A DNA stretch of 64,000 bases. Origin: Diphasiastrum complanatum (lineage: Eukaryota; Streptophyta; Lycopodiopsida; Lycopodiales; Lycopodiaceae). Shown piece by piece: positions 21,617-33,787 of this stretch. The stretch's first letter is position 1. The number at the start of each line of letters is the position of its first letter. The stretch covers positions 48,749,337 to 48,813,336 of the forward strand of contig CM055106.1 of NCBI GenBank assembly GCA_029204225.1. Reading direction: 5' to 3'. The notes under the pieces were generated by a model that saw only the letters and a program-made list of their open reading frames with translations, ran no database searches and was not told the DNA's origin. Position numbers and translations under genes: made by a program.

Positions 21617-21974
21617 TGTAATAGTTCCTAACACCAAAGTAGGGCAAACACTAACTGATCCACCCAACCTTGCCTACTCCCTGATATAGAGTAAGCCCCT
21701 CCTAGCCCAGTGTGAGGACTGGTAGCATGCTACTGCCAAGTGTCGGCCACGTGGCACTGACGTGGCCGACTGCACGTCGGGACCCAACTGGGGGCCCTAT
21801 CCTGCTGACAGGGTCCCTAGGCTGTGTTAGGCCCGCCATGGCTATGGACCGTGCTGGGACACACTACTCACACTCTCTTGCCCTGTTGGTCATGTACGCT
21901 AGACACGACCCTGACTGTGGTATCTGACCTATCTGTGTTCTCTAGGGTTCGGCACTGGTTACGAGCTCGTAACA
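21617..21974 (-). repeat. Chromovirus 5' LTR
   Basis: Same length as the 3' LTR (358 bp) with nine substitutions and no indels. Ends are TGTAATAG and CGTAACA on the + strand, followed by the ATTAC target duplicate. Confidence 0.9.
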
Positions 21975-22485
21975 ATTACTGTGTAGTTTGCCGACTGTTT
22001 CGGGTGCAGGATAATCCAGTTCAGGTGCATTAATCCATGTTGGGTTCTGTCAAGGATAAAAATTCATAACTAACCTCTAGCCTGTTCGTTACGATCACAG
22101 ATGGTCCCAGTAAGTGTGTTTTCGCTCAGGGAGTTGGAAGGCCAAATCATGAAGAGGCCTTACCGTCGGGGCCGGGGTCCGGCAGCCCCCAGACCCTGCC
22201 GCCCCCACCTTGTATCTCGGGGGGCTACCGACCCCCCAACCCCCTGAGCATTTATTGAAAACCAGAGCAAATAACAACCAAATAGCTATTGAAAATAAGA
22301 TCTGTTTGTGCCCCATCTACTGCACTTCTGAGAGGCAAAACGTTGGTTTGACCATTGATCCCCTAAAAAAATTTCAGCCATAAGCTATTTTTCCCAAAAA
22401 ACAAAAAAAAAAAAAAAAATTGGTACGATTTTAGTCTGAGAAACGCGGTTTCCGAAACGCATTTCTGTGCATCTATGATTTGTTC

Positions 22486-23059
22486 TAATAATCCGCTAGC
22501 AAACCTAGAATGAACTACCAGAGAAAGAGTTTAGAATCGAATGGTGGAACTTTGTTTCATAAATCCATAAACTCTTGGAGATAGGAGTCCAAACTCTTTG
22601 TCCCCATTTTGCAGTTAATGAATTTATGATATTAGTCTGAATCGTCCACAACCACAAACGATTTTTTCAAATTTTCCATGAATTCTCCACACATAGTGGG
22701 TTTCGGTTGCAAATTAGGCCACCACGACAAAGCCTTACCACGGAAAAACAAAACAACACTCGAGATCTTTTTATCTTCAGAAATTCCGTGTAGACTAAAG
22801 TAACTGGTCCACTTGGTCAACCAATCATCTACCACCTCAGGCTTCATCAGCTGCTTCTCTCCCGAATATGGTTCAAGCTGAAACCCCAGAATTCAGCGAG
22901 GCCAGGTCTTAACTTGATATAGCAAAACTTCCCGTTGCTGGTCCCGCAAAGTGTCCTAATTGTGTTCATTTCATTAAGTGCCACACTCAACTGCTGGCAA
23001 ATCTGCAAGCAGATCATCATAGGAACCGTTCTCTCGAGACTTGCGTTATCCTCGTCCAT
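22486..23059 (-). pseudogene. gag: Host gypsy of the nest: gag N-terminal part
   Basis: From the ATG at 23059 (MDEDNASLERT) a frame runs to 22847, then a shifted frame continues with VVDDWLTKWTSYFSLHGISE and GKALSWWPNL, the conserved helix and WW of gypsy gag capsids, to 22632; remnants (FILGLLADY) reach the E3 insertion at 22478. It continues on the other side of E3 at 16844. Confidence 0.6.
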
Positions 23060-24348
23060 TACCCTAGGCCCTGGAGTTCACACGTGCGAGCTGCTAAGGC
23101 CTGAAATTATTATAGGAGGGCACACTTTTTCAAGGAGGTTTTTTCAAAAATCACATCTAAGCTTCGCATACCATCAAATAGAGATTCTAGGCAATCTATT
23201 TAGGTTCATTAGAGAGCAGAAAAAGCTTCTATCAAGTGCAGCAAAGAGGCTTAGATCCATCACAAAATGGATTTTGGAAGGGTGGCTAAAAGGGAAACTT
23301 GGGTGAATTGTTGCCTAAGCCTCCAAGCACCAAATTGGGTGTATGAGGGCTCAAATCAGAGGTAAGTTCACTGATCTTTCAGACTATATACAGGTTCATA
23401 AGCTTCAGGTATTGTACAAAGAGTCATTCATGCCCAAAAATCACCAAAAATATAGTAATTTTTAAGGTTTAAGTCATATCCCACACGATATTGTTCCATA
23501 ATATAACATTGGTTCAAGTTGATGCTAATCTTTGACATCCCTACTCCAAGTAACGATGTTTGGTTCACCGTAAGCAAAATTGCACTCGTGTCCAAAACTT
23601 TAACATTTCTTTCATTAGCCTTTCTTGTGGCTTTGGTGTTGCATCAATACCTTCCACAACTTTTTTCATGGTTGTGCTATATTGCTCTAGCTACTTCTTC
23701 CTACCAACATTGAGGGGAGCATCTTTTTACAAGGGGGAATAGTTACTAGGCACATTATAGACAATTTCTTGCTCTCTCATGTTATTTTTCAAAATTGGAT
23801 GATATGCTTTGGCCACTTTGGCCTTTCAACCGCTGTCCCGGACGTAATAAGAAAGCGAGTTACAACTTCTAGTTCAACATTTCCTTTCTCAGCATTGTCG
23901 TTCTATAAACGTATACATTTTCCTTCAATACAGATGTAGTTCCTCCTTTTTTAATTTTTCTAGAATTGAGGACACAATCCAAGCGTAACTTCAAAAATTT
24001 TGTAATTGGAAACTAGTAAAACTTCAAGTGCGATTGCAAATCTCAAGAATGAGCCAAATCTACAACATTGCAAGAGTCTAACATCATTCTAGTACAAATA
24101 TTGCCTCATGAAGAGAAGTACTAGAAAGCCGAACCTTGTGAAACAACATGTGTTGAAATGGAGGTAGTAAGAGCTTTCAAGAATTTCAATAACATCGTTG
24201 CGGTGACTAAAAAGATCGTGTATACTCAAGAAACAAATTCACATGAGAAAATGAGTACCATTGAAGCATTAAAAAAGGCCACCTCGGGATGCAACGACCC
24301 CATTTGCATAGAAAGTAGCAGCTCCCTGTGACCAATGTCAATACCAAT
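23060..24348. other. No recognisable gene; probable leader of the host gypsy
   Basis: No conserved coding motif. Given the gag start at 23059 on the minus strand, the first part is probably the 5' leader of that gypsy element; no LTR border was identified. Confidence 0.4.
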
Positions 24349-26860
24349 TCAACATTTCTGTGAACCTAAGAGATACATGGGCAAACATACTTCCAAAAGT
24401 ATATTTTGGTCAAATTCCAAGAAATGTAGCTTGTAACTATCATTTAATACTAATAGAATGCAAGACAACAAAGACGAGGAGGAAAGGGCTAGCAATTGCG
24501 ATGGCCGTACTTTAAGACATATTTTATCAAACTTATAATTCGCCAATTATCAGCTCAAATAAGCTAAATTCTACATGACATGCTTATCATCAAAATTCTT
24601 GTAGAGTTGTTTCTAAAATGCATTGCAAGTAGCTTTATAAATTGAAAGGTTTTCTTCTAAGAACTTTCCTCTAACCTCTTGTATCATGAATTGCAATCTA
24701 ACATTATATGGCTAAGCCTACCTTCAAAATTGATGTGCAATGCCCTGAACATAGCTTAATCATAGATTAGTCAATACATGTCTCGAAGTAACTTACACAA
24801 GGTAATTAATACATGTCTTTTTCCTTGGCCATACTTACATACAAATAAGCAACTAATTCCATCTTAAACTAAGCCTAAGCTACATGGTACCCTCGTTTCA
24901 TAATTGCATTGCATTCCCGAATGCTGCGTTCTAAGAGTGTGTTGGGGTGGAAAAAACAACATTTAGGGATGTACAAAAAAATCCAAAAATGTACTTTTAT
25001 GTCAAAATGCCAATGATATTTCCAAGTTCACATTTCTTTTGGATGATTGTTTTAACTTTTTTTACTGAGGCTTTTACTGGTTTTGCATAGATTTATAAAA
25101 TCTGTTTTAAGAGACCTTGGAGGCTGCTACTTGATGGGATGAATATGACCTAGAACAGATTAAATGTCATCAAAGGTTTAAGCTTTGTTTGTATGAGCTG
25201 AAAACCTTTGTTCTTCAGACTTGAGCAAGGATACATCATATAACTATGCTGAAGTCTGAACTAAAACTATACATCTTACTTGACACTTAATCTGGGCACT
25301 TCAACTTCGCTGAAACAGGAGCGCTATTTCAAATAGACTAGCATGCAACCATAAGTCATCCATTCTTTGAGACTACTATGTCCCACTGCTCAGCAAGGTA
25401 AGGAATGATTTACATCCTCTCATCCATTTTGCTTCAATGTCAAAATAAAGCTCTTATTTCAAGCCTCGTCCAATCTCATCCAATAGGCGTTAAATATTTT
25501 GCTTATTGCATACAAGACCCTATTTTCTTCATGATGTAGTAGCGTCTTGCCATTTTGTTGAGCATTATTTGATCATTAAAAGATTTGCTCATGTTAATTA
25601 AGAAATGTGACACTAAAAATAGGATTGAGTCTTGCATCTTAGGTTGAATAGAGCAGTTGCAAGTTACCTACTGTGTAAAATTTTTCTAGAGATCCGACAC
25701 AGCGCAATTCTCTACTTTGGCCATACCTAAGCATGACAAGTAAATGAGAAACATAGTGTCGTCCCCAAATTTTCAATCTAAGCTGGCCAAAAACTTGTAA
25801 ATTTAGCTTCCCCATCAAAAACAAAAGACTTTGGTATCATATGATTGGAAAATACCTCGATCATCTTCAACTCCTGCTAATTAATGCAAGATACCACAAG
25901 ATCTCATGCATACTTTTCATGCTAGCCCAACAAAAAACGTTACCGATGGCCTCAAACGTGGCCTCAACTCCTTGATGTCTCATAGAAAGTATTAAGGCTT
26001 TCTTTGAGAATTTTGGCCCTTAATTACCGAGTAAAAGACATGTTATTCTCTAGTACAATTACCCCTCCTAAACTAGAAACTCTTTCGTAACTTTCATCTT
26101 TTAGGTTTTTCCATACCTTTTCAAAATCTACATTGTCGACATAAGAATCTCTACTAATGATTAGATCTTCATGGTAGTGTTATGAACATATACTACCTTG
26201 AGGCATGTTGTGGGTACATGAGCCGCTCATTTGCTCAAAGACCCATTGATGTATCAAAATCTCTTTTTGTTATTTTTGATGACTAGGATTTTAGGCCCGT
26301 TTAGAAGAGGTGACCTGAGAATGAATGCAAGTTAGGAGTGGAGGATTGTCCATTGAAGGAAGCTATTTGCTTCAACTTTTACGGTCTGTTGTTCTTATTT
26401 AAGACAAACTTGATTACTGGGTTGATAACATGGTATGTCATAGCAATTTTTAGCCATTGATCTAGTCTTGGCTGAATGATGAATTGTTCAATGCTTACCT
26501 TTTTGGAGATAATCGTACAACAATTTAAATATTTTGTAACATGACAGTAGCATTAAATCCTTGGCATCAAACAACTCAATTTTCTTTGGCCGGTTTTTTA
26601 GAAACGTAATTCCATAGGACAATTTTCTTGCTTTGGTCAAAGGCATCTCTCAGGGGCTTTTTAGTAACAAAGATTAAAATGGTTTTGGGAGCAATGGATC
26701 AAGATGCACCGCACCTATAATGACAACACATGTCAAATTTTCATTGTAAAGTTGTTCCAAAATTAAAATTATATTAAAAGGGGATAATTCTACACTTTTT
26801 TGCTCAGCATTTGAGTGAATCCATTTGTTTTCTTCTATTCTATAATCACTAAGATCCATC
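24349..26860 (-). pseudogene. Decayed Ty3/gypsy integrase region
   Basis: Motifs appear in element order on the minus strand: a finger-like HQGVEATFEAI...FCWASMKSM (about 25920-26000), then AKFTSFWPA...ENLGTTLCFS (25700-25820), matching the region after the second integrase Asp, and finally KFDKICLKVRPSQLL (24480-24540), matching the integrase C-terminal segment. RT-like sequence may lie at 26500-26860. Stops are frequent, so this is an old copy. Confidence 0.45.
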
Positions 26861-27608
26861 TCTTATCCCTTTTGACTTACTAGAAGTGCATTGTTGCAAA
26901 GGCAAACTTTGGTCAAACATGGCATTTTTGTGTTGTGTCTTGCAAGACTTTGATCAAATTCCTGGTGGATTTTCGACCTTTCAATTAGACAATTTAATAG
27001 CACTTTCAAGCTTGGTCTTGTTCACAAGATTTGGCAAGTCAAATTTTGGTCAAATGAGGAGAATATTCTATTTACTGTTTTGGAAACCTATTTAGGCCTT
27101 CTATGATCTTTTCTGATTTTTTCACATTTTTGGCACTTCCATCTTTTTCGTTTTTTATTTTTATCTTCTTCTAAACAATTTTTGAATCATTCCGTTTCCT
27201 GTAGTAAGATGATTCTAAAAGTACTTATCAGGTCGTTCATGACCATGTGATTTTAGGAAGATACAAAAGATACACAATTTGGGTCATTTTGCTAGTTTCT
27301 TTTGAAGTTGTCGTCATTCCCTGTTAACGTATAGCCTCATCCTGCATTAGATGGTCATCTTCGTCAACATCTTTGGACAAGATAATTTTCTTGTCAACTA
27401 CAAATATGCAACGCTTCCCTCTTGGATGTGGGCAAAAATCAAGCTTCCAAATACCCTTTTTATGTGATCCAGTGATGATTTTTTCCCAAACTAGACTTCT
27501 TCCAAAATCTTGTCTTTATTACTTTTTGGCCACAAGATAATCAATTCCCGTTAGCATGTTGCCCCTTGCCAAATTGTTTGGATTTCTTGCTCCTAGGTGT
27601 AGTGTTTC
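26861..27608. other. No recognisable gene
   Basis: T-rich sequence with repeated CTTTGGTCAAA / TTTGGTCAAAT-like words and short frames lacking family resemblance. Confidence 0.4.
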
Positions 27609-27745
27609 CATGAATCGCAATTCAGTGGGTAATGAATCATGATTCGTCAATGAAATGGATGGTCCCAATTCAAACCAAAAAGAATCGTTACCAGAAAAAA
27701 AAAATTACAACAGGGTCTTGATTCAGGTTCGTGATTCAATATGCG
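27609..27745. repeat. E5 left palindrome array (GAATCATGATTC type)
   Basis: A perfect GAATCATGATTC dyad (27634-27645) is surrounded by GAATCGCAATTC, GAATCGTTAC and TGATTCAGG half-sites. It precedes a hAT transposase relic, like the subterminal arrays of E1-E3. The probable terminus CATGAATCG at 27609 departs from CATAG. Confidence 0.5.
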
Positions 27746-27879
27746 GTTTTTTGCACCTCATTTCAAGGGAGAGGACAAAAGGGGGAGAGAGAGAGAGGAG
27801 AGAATAATTGATTATTGGAGAGATAATAGGAGAGGGAGAACTTAGTAGTGTAAGGTAAATGAAAAAGGAGAGAGAAATT

Positions 27880-28137
27880 AGAATAAGGGTTAGGAGTTAG
27901 GTGTTTACTGGTATTAGGTAAATGAAGGAGGATCGAGTTTGGAGAGAGAATAGGAGGAGGTACTAGGCAATAGAGGTTTGTGAATTTAGTGTTAAGCAGG
28001 AGAGTTGTTAGGAGTGTGAGAAATGATTGTTAGGTAACAGAGGTGCTAGGAGTGTTAGAAGGGCTAGAAGTTAGGAGAGTTAGGAGTTAAAAGTTGGGAG
28101 TTAAGAGTTAGAACTTAGGAGTTAGGAGCTGGGAGTT
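27880..28137. repeat. Degenerate TTAGGAG tandem tract
   Basis: Words such as GTTAGGAGTTAGG and GTTAGGAGTGT recur with variable spacing up to the start of the BED-like frame. The tract resembles a decayed telomere-like or minisatellite repeat in the leader of the hAT relic. Confidence 0.55.
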
Positions 28138-29010
28138 GTGGTGAGATCTAAAGATCCTGTATGGGATCATATCATAGTTTCTTCTACATATGGTAGCTTG
28201 GGCACACAACAATGGACATGGAATTATTGTCATGTGAGCTACACGAGTGGTCCAGAGCCACACCACAATTGTTTGAGTGGCTACAAGAACGGACCAAGCC
28301 CACAGGCACCATCAGGGGCTCTCGACCACAATTGCGAGACCAGGAGCTGTTCGGAGAGATATCATTCATCCAGCTGTAGATGAGCATCATACACTTGTGA
28401 CCTTATTCTTTTGCTTTTCAAATTTGAAATTTGAATGAAGACTTTGCATTGTATCCACCTCAACTCAGGGTGAGACAGATGGGGTAGAAACTATTATGTG
28501 CCATCATTTCGAGGTGCCAATAAGACTAAGGCAAATGTGGCTATCAAAACAATGTTCTACCTTTGTGACCTCCCCTTCCATCTAGCAAAAACTCTTGCTT
28601 GGATGGTTATGGTAGAGAGTCTTGTCTTGATAGGGGCCACCTATCATGGACCTAGAATGGAGAAATTACATATCGCACATTTGACGAGAGACATTCAACA
28701 TGTAGGCAAGGAACTAGAGCCCGTTCCTGAATCATAATAACGATTCAGGTGCACCATCATGATTGATGATTGGAGTGACAGCAGGAGGCAACATATCACT
28801 AATATCTTAGTGTCTTATTGTGTGGGCACCATGTTCTTGAGAGCCAGGCACCTAGTAATATTGTTGCAAGTGAGTAACAAGTTCATGACAAGTGTAGAAT
28901 TTCAATGCTCATTGCTCATTTCTAATCAAGATTTTAATCATTTTGATGCTCGTTGCTCAAGAGTCAATGCTCAATGCTCAATTAGGGTTTTAAACATGTT
29001 ACATATTTAA
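28138..29010 (+). pseudogene. E5: hAT transposase relic (BED finger + DUF659-like)
   Basis: The first frame (28138-28383) has RSKDPVWDHI and a finger WNYCHVSYTSG in which the first Cys is changed to Trp, matching BED fingers that open plant hAT transposases. The next (28498-28737) gives NKTKANVAIKTMFYLCDLPF and GATYHGP, the segment that in hAT proteins reads AIARFFYDNGIPFNVA...GPGY. The third (28759 on) gives IMIDDWSDSRRQHITNILV, equivalent to the DUF659 motif IMSDGWTDxxxRxLINFLV. The order is right for one broken transposase gene. The C-terminal dimerisation domain was not recognised. Confidence 0.65.
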
Positions 29011-30080
29011 AATGGATGCTCAAAGTTGCAATTTGTTATAAGTGAGTATGTCTACTCACACATCAAGCCATCCATCCATGATGTGGGGCCTCACAATGAG
29101 AATTGAGACTATTAAAAGTCATCGGCCTTTTGGGACAAGGCAAGGTACACTATTCTACGACTCATAGATCCACCGTGGGCCTTCTCTACGAGTGTATAGA
29201 TAGGTTGGGTGAGCAACTTGATCACTACACTGAGCTAAGTTTCACCATGTATATATTGTAACTCCTTGGCCTTATGATTTCGTTCATTTCCATTTCACAA
29301 ATTTAGTCTCAAGTTTGAAGTTTAAAAAGGGCAAATGTAATGGTTTCATAGGCCTTCACATACAATTGCATGTGTTAAATCTTCTACGGAAGAAATCTGA
29401 ACCTGAGCAATTCCATGACCATGAGCTTGAGGATCGGTGGTTAGAATACTTCTAGATGGTTATATCGGATGATGTAGAGCAGCAAGCTTCATTTTGCATG
29501 AAATTTATCCCCAACCATGGCCACATCAATAAGATTTCAGATTACTGACAAGAACTAAAGAAAAGGAGGTCGCTTGCTATATGTACTGTACTCATTAACT
29601 AGGCGTTACTCAGTGCCCTGGTTTAGCTGACGTATGATCTATGTGATTTTTTCTGAATTGCAACCCCAACAGAATACTGTCAAAGCTATAGATGAAGTGA
29701 CAAATATCCATTTGTGCAATTGAAATATCTTCAGTCAATTTAAGAGGTAACAATGCCAGTAGCTGAAGCTTAAAATCAAATATTGCTCGATACCACATAA
29801 AAATTCCCTAACATACTAAACAGGCTCAATAGCTGAACTCAATCATTTTGGTTACAAAATGTATTGAACCTCCTGCAAGCCACGTGTTTAAATATTACTA
29901 GCATCCAAGAATCGACAAGAAAGATTTCAGAAGCCTCTTCAATCCCTGTATATGAACCTCCTTTTAGATGACTGGTCCAAAAACCTAATGACAAGCTAAA
30001 CAAACCCTGAACCCTAAACCCTAAACACTAAAACTGTGAAGCAAGATAATTCAAGCATCACTTACTTGGTGTTCAAAACA
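29011..30080. other. No confident gene; possible hAT 3' remnant
   Basis: May include the decayed C-terminal part of the hAT relic (to about 29450). The rest has no recognisable coding family. Confidence 0.35.
30002..30025. promoter_or_regulatory. Telo-box-like tract
   Basis: AACCCTGAACCCTAAACCCT lies here. It is either a short interstitial telomere-type repeat or a plant telo-box; no adjacent promoter is evident. Confidence 0.4.
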
Positions 30081-30272
30081 TCAGTAAACAGGAGCAATTG
30101 CAATGAACGTCCAGGGTGTGTATCTAGCTGAAATACCGCCATAGGTTTTGACTTCTTTCGCTCCCTCTAATAGCAGGTCATACAACTGGAAAATAGATTC
30201 GCAAGTTTCAGTGAAAACACGAAGATTGTGAACAAACACTTCACATCCAATCTTGTCTATAACTAGATCCTC
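30081..30272 (-). CDS. Unrecognised 63-codon open segment
   Basis: An open stretch bounded by TGA codons, without an ATG near its start, encodes a mixed-composition peptide containing IGCEVFVHNLRVFTETCES, then LYDLLLEGAKEVKTYGGISA and RYTPWTFIAIAPVY before the stop. A pyrimidine-rich AG (ATTTTCCAG) precedes the LYDLL codons, so this could be a terminal exon of a minus-strand gene starting near 30.5-30.7 kb. I do not recognise the family. The regular amphipathic composition is unusual for noncoding DNA, but chance cannot be excluded. Confidence 0.3.
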   Translation of the reverse strand, partial: EDLVIDKIGCEVFVHNLRVFTETCESIFQLYDLLLEGAKEVKTYGGISARYTPWTFIAIAPVY

Positions 30273-30987
30273 TCACAAAGCATGAAATTACGATCGTTCA
30301 AAATGCTCTAGCTTCTATCGACCATTGGAAATGAGCTCCTATGTTCTTTACTTTCAGAGCCTCCTGGATTGATTGTTCATTCAAAGCTATCTATAAAGCT
30401 TTCAGCAAAGAAAAATAAGACACCTGATAATAATGCATCCATCAGCAGTTGAAAATTAATTAGATCAAGGAAACTCTAGAATTCACCACTGCCAATGGCG
30501 GCCGTCATAGCAATTAATCAGAAAAAAGTACTTTAACTGATAATCCGCAACAGAATGGAAAGCAAAGGAGAGCGCAGAGGTCAGAAACCTGAAGCGATGA
30601 TCCAAGGCGGCCACTGGACCACCGCTTTCACACAGCAGCTGCAAAGACCATCGATCGCTCACACAGAATTCGTGACCGGAGAAAATTCGACGACGGTGGA
30701 TATGATAGTCCGGTCACGTTGGACACAATTTGGACCCAACTCTATTTGCATAACAATTAATTAATACTTATCTATGAGTGCTTGAACGGGCGGAATGGAT
30801 TTGGATTTGTGCCTGCTCGTTCCATTGCCTTATAGTGTACCACCTTGGATGGCCAAGGTCGAGAGGCCATCTTCTCATTGCACATTCTTCTTGTGTAAAA
30901 TCAGTTTTTAAATTTTTACAAAGTAAACGGTGATGCCTCACAAAACATAATCTGTGGAACAAATTTTTTTTAAAAAAATTATTATTT

Positions 30988-31021
30988 TTACATGCACCTT
31001 TCGCCCGGAAAGTGCGTGTAA
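30988..31021. repeat. 34-bp imperfect palindrome
   Basis: TTACATGCACCTTTC and GAAAGTGCGTGTAA flank a GCCCG loop, pairing at nearly all positions. It may be a DNA transposon scar or a cruciform/terminator-like hairpin; no partner end was found. Confidence 0.5.
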
Positions 31022-31451
31022 GAAAATTTTATCTCAAAAAAAACAGTAAAAAAATGTAAAAACTGAATTCACGCAAGGGAAGGGCCAGCTCCTCGGCCTT
31101 CAAACAATTATTTAGATCATTCGATTGACTAGTAGTATATCTGGGCAGGTGTCTTAGACAACCATGAAGAGCGAAAAATTTAGGCATCTATGACAGTCGT
31201 GCAATTTTTGAATCAGATATTCAATGACAAACAGTGGAGAGAGTATTAAAAACATAAAGAGAGAATAATTAAGAGAGCATTCGCATGTAAAAACAAATAG
31301 AGAATTTGTATATTAATTTGTTGTGATAACAGCAATCAGATCACGAAAAAGGAGTTTCATGTGACCAATAATGGTTCACAGTAGTTGTGCACTAAGAGTT
31401 GTGATCCTACTATCTTGCTACAGATAAAACAATATCTCTATCTTCTTGAGT

Positions 31452-31453
<2 letters not shown>

Positions 31454-31540
<87 letters not shown>
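31454..31540. repeat. (CT)n microsatellite
   Basis: About 43 uninterrupted CT dinucleotides. Confidence 0.95.
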
Positions 31541-31543
<3 letters not shown>

Positions 31544-31719
31544 CTTTGAGAAATCAAATAACTTGATGCAATCGAGTTCTTATTTGAACTCTAATTCACG
31601 CGTCATGCATCATGTGCTTATTCTAATTTGTTGTATATATATACAAAGTTACATAGAACTTGGCTAATTCTTTCTTGTAAACATGTGTTAGGCACGATTG
31701 AACAATCGAAAGTAGAAAT

Positions 31720-32120
31720 GTATTTTTTGGTCCTCTACTGAGTCCGAATATGTTGCAACCACTTTTTTAGTGTAGGAGATTATCTGGCTCAAAAGATTAC
31801 CCCAAGATCTAAAATTTCAACATATCATACCAACGATACTCCATTGCAAACAATCAAAGTTGCATAGATTTTTCTCTAAACTCACAAACTCACTCTAGAA
31901 CTAAACACATTGAAGTTTAATTTCATTTTCTAAGAGAGAGAATTCAGAATAAGGATGTCGAATTAAGTTATTGTCATGCAAACAGTACGTTGGCTAATAT
32001 ACTAACTAAGCCATTGTCATAGAAAAAAATATGCTACCTTAGTTAATATGTTGAATTTTCATTCAGGTTCCTAGCAGTAAGCTTAAAGGGGAGTGTCGAA
32101 GTTTAATTTTACTCCTCCTC
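31720..32120 (+). pseudogene. Copia RNase H end and PPT/LTR start
   Basis: STESEYVATT, EIIWLKRL, and a tail NILTKPLS-like motif in shifting frames identify the RNase H end of a Ty1/copia polyprotein. AAAGGGGAG followed by TGTCGAAG (about 32085-32102) has the form of a polypurine tract and LTR start. Confidence 0.6.
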
Positions 32121-32526
32121 ACCAAATTCTATCTTCTGAGTACTCCTGTACCATGTAAATACTCACTCTCTACAACAGTCTGCATAAATAAAATATTATT
32201 CAGGACAATTTGTAGTTTTACATGCACATTCAAATAGTTTATAGAAATATACTAATATTTAACGTAGAGCGATCGACATCGAACTATCGTCACTATCAGC
32301 CTTGTCGACACTATCGGCACTATTGGCATTGTTGACACTTTTGGCCTCGTCAACACTGTCGCACTATCGAATGTCAAATGATACCACTCAAAATAGCTCT
32401 TCCTCTACTGAATACAAAGTAGATTACGTCACCTATTGAACAAGCTACTATATATAGTAACTACAGACTTTCACGATTGTAGACTATACAGTTTACACTA
32501 AAACGTTTCACTAAATGGCTCCTCTT

Positions 32527-33604
32527 TCAAAAAAGCATAGGTAGGCAGAGGTGGATCTTTGGTATCCACATCTTCAACCCAGTCTGAGTGGAATAGGACT
32601 TTATGATTAGTGCATCCTCTAAGTTTCCATCACAACACAAAGCATAGTGCTTTGGTGCTTGTATGTACGTCAATGCTCTTTGAAAAGCTTTCCAGTGTTG
32701 TAGGCATGGATTTGACATGTACTACTACAATGTGCTGACTATGTATGCTAGATCAGGTTGTGTGCAAATTATGGTATACATGATCGAACCAATTATCGAT
32801 TGATAGGGGTATTTGCACATCTCCTTCTTTTCTTACTCAGTCTTTGGGCACATGTCCTTCGACAGCTTAAATTTTGAATCCACGGGCGAGTCTATCGATT
32901 TGCAATCTTCAATGGCATGACTGTGGAGTACATTGGTTAGATACTTTTGTTGGCTTATGGTGATCCTTCTACGTGTTCTATCTCTCGTGATCTCCATGTC
33001 GGTAGGTAGTGCATTGGGTCCGAGTCACTCATTTCCAATTCCTTTTAATGTAGAGCTTTCATCTCAAATTGATGTTTAAATAATCATCGACATATAATGC
33101 TATTATATTAGGTTGGAAATACACATTTAAATATGCAAAACTAGAAGTAAATTGATGCTGAACCAGGCCTTTGAGCTTGCTTTAGCCCGTAGAGAGCGCA
33201 TACTTTATGCTTTTGGCCTTAAGGATGTAACTTTTTGGTTGATAGATAGAAATGTCTTCTTGAATGTATCCATTAAGAAATGTTGTCTGAACATCCATCT
33301 AGTAAATGTCCAGATCTTCTATAGTTGTGATAGCCAGTAACGTTCGAATAATGATGTTTTATCATTGGACTAAAGATCTCAATGTATTCTATCCCACAAC
33401 TTGTTTGTAGCCTTTCACGACCAGTCGAGCTTTCCTTCTGGATATTGAACCATCTGGGTTAAGATTCAATCTGAAGATCCACTTCGTGTTGATGATCTTT
33501 GCATTCGGATGAGGTTCAGAAAGACAACAGATCTTGTTCTTCATTGAGGAATTATACTTGGCATTCATGGTTATTGTATGCCAATTGTCCGCATCCGACT
33601 TCAA
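32527..33604 (-). pseudogene. pol: Copia reverse transcriptase / RNase H
   Basis: On the minus strand the RT starts at 33604 with NWHTITMNAKYNSS and NTKWIFRLNLNPDGS, KARLVVKGYKQ, continues through decayed sequence with the catalytic ALYVDD box (about 33080-33105), and reaches RNase H (MSNPCLQHWKAFQRALTYI...YALCC, 32527-32718). Frames are broken. It is the 3' half of the copia element whose integrase lies at 33788-35035. Confidence 0.7.
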
Positions 33605-33787
33605 CAGTACTTTTGCAACTAAGACAGATTCATCGTGACTGATGAATGGCTAAGGGATATATCGATCATATTCTTGTCAGATTCGGGCAAATCTTCGAAC
33701 AATTGTTGGTTGTTGAGCTTCAATTGGTGTCGAAACATTCATAGGTCAAGACATGTCGATGGTAAATGGAGTTATTGGAACATATTC

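Larger units (their letters stand above)
17012..21974 (-). mobile_element. Chromovirus-type Ty3/gypsy element, nearly complete
   Basis: The element has 358-bp LTRs at 17012-17369 and 21617-21974 and the TSD ATTAC (17007-17011 and 21975-21979). On the minus strand the order is LTR, PBS, gag, [deletion], RT, RNase H, integrase, chromodomain, PPT, LTR. The LTRs differ at nine positions (seven transitions, two transversions; 97.5% identity), so insertion was fairly recent. A deletion removes the end of gag, protease and the start of RT, and a few stops break the rest. It lies inside E3. Confidence 0.9.
16845..22477. mobile_element. E3: short CATAG hAT-like element carrying a nested chromovirus
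   Basis: Terminal inverted repeats of 13 bp, CATAGATGCACAG (16845-16857) and its complement (22465-22477), are flanked by ATTCGTTC (16837-16844) and ATTTGTTC (22478-22485), a 7/8 match for an 8-bp hAT duplication. Subterminal GAAACGCGTTTC palindromes occur at both ends. Without the gypsy element inside and its duplicated 5 bp, E3 is about 665 bp and has no coding frame, so it is a MITE-like, non-autonomous element. Confidence 0.85.

Noticed and set aside
28725-28750. CCTGAATC...GATTCAGG dyad as a transposon end
   Set aside because: It lies inside the hAT transposase relic where the aligned protein is expected to read continuously, and stands alone without an array.
30002-30025. Interstitial telomere
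   Set aside because: Fewer than three CCCTAAA units; compatible with a telo-box or chance.
31446-31667. Serine-leucine repeat protein
   Set aside because: It is a translation of the (CT)n microsatellite.
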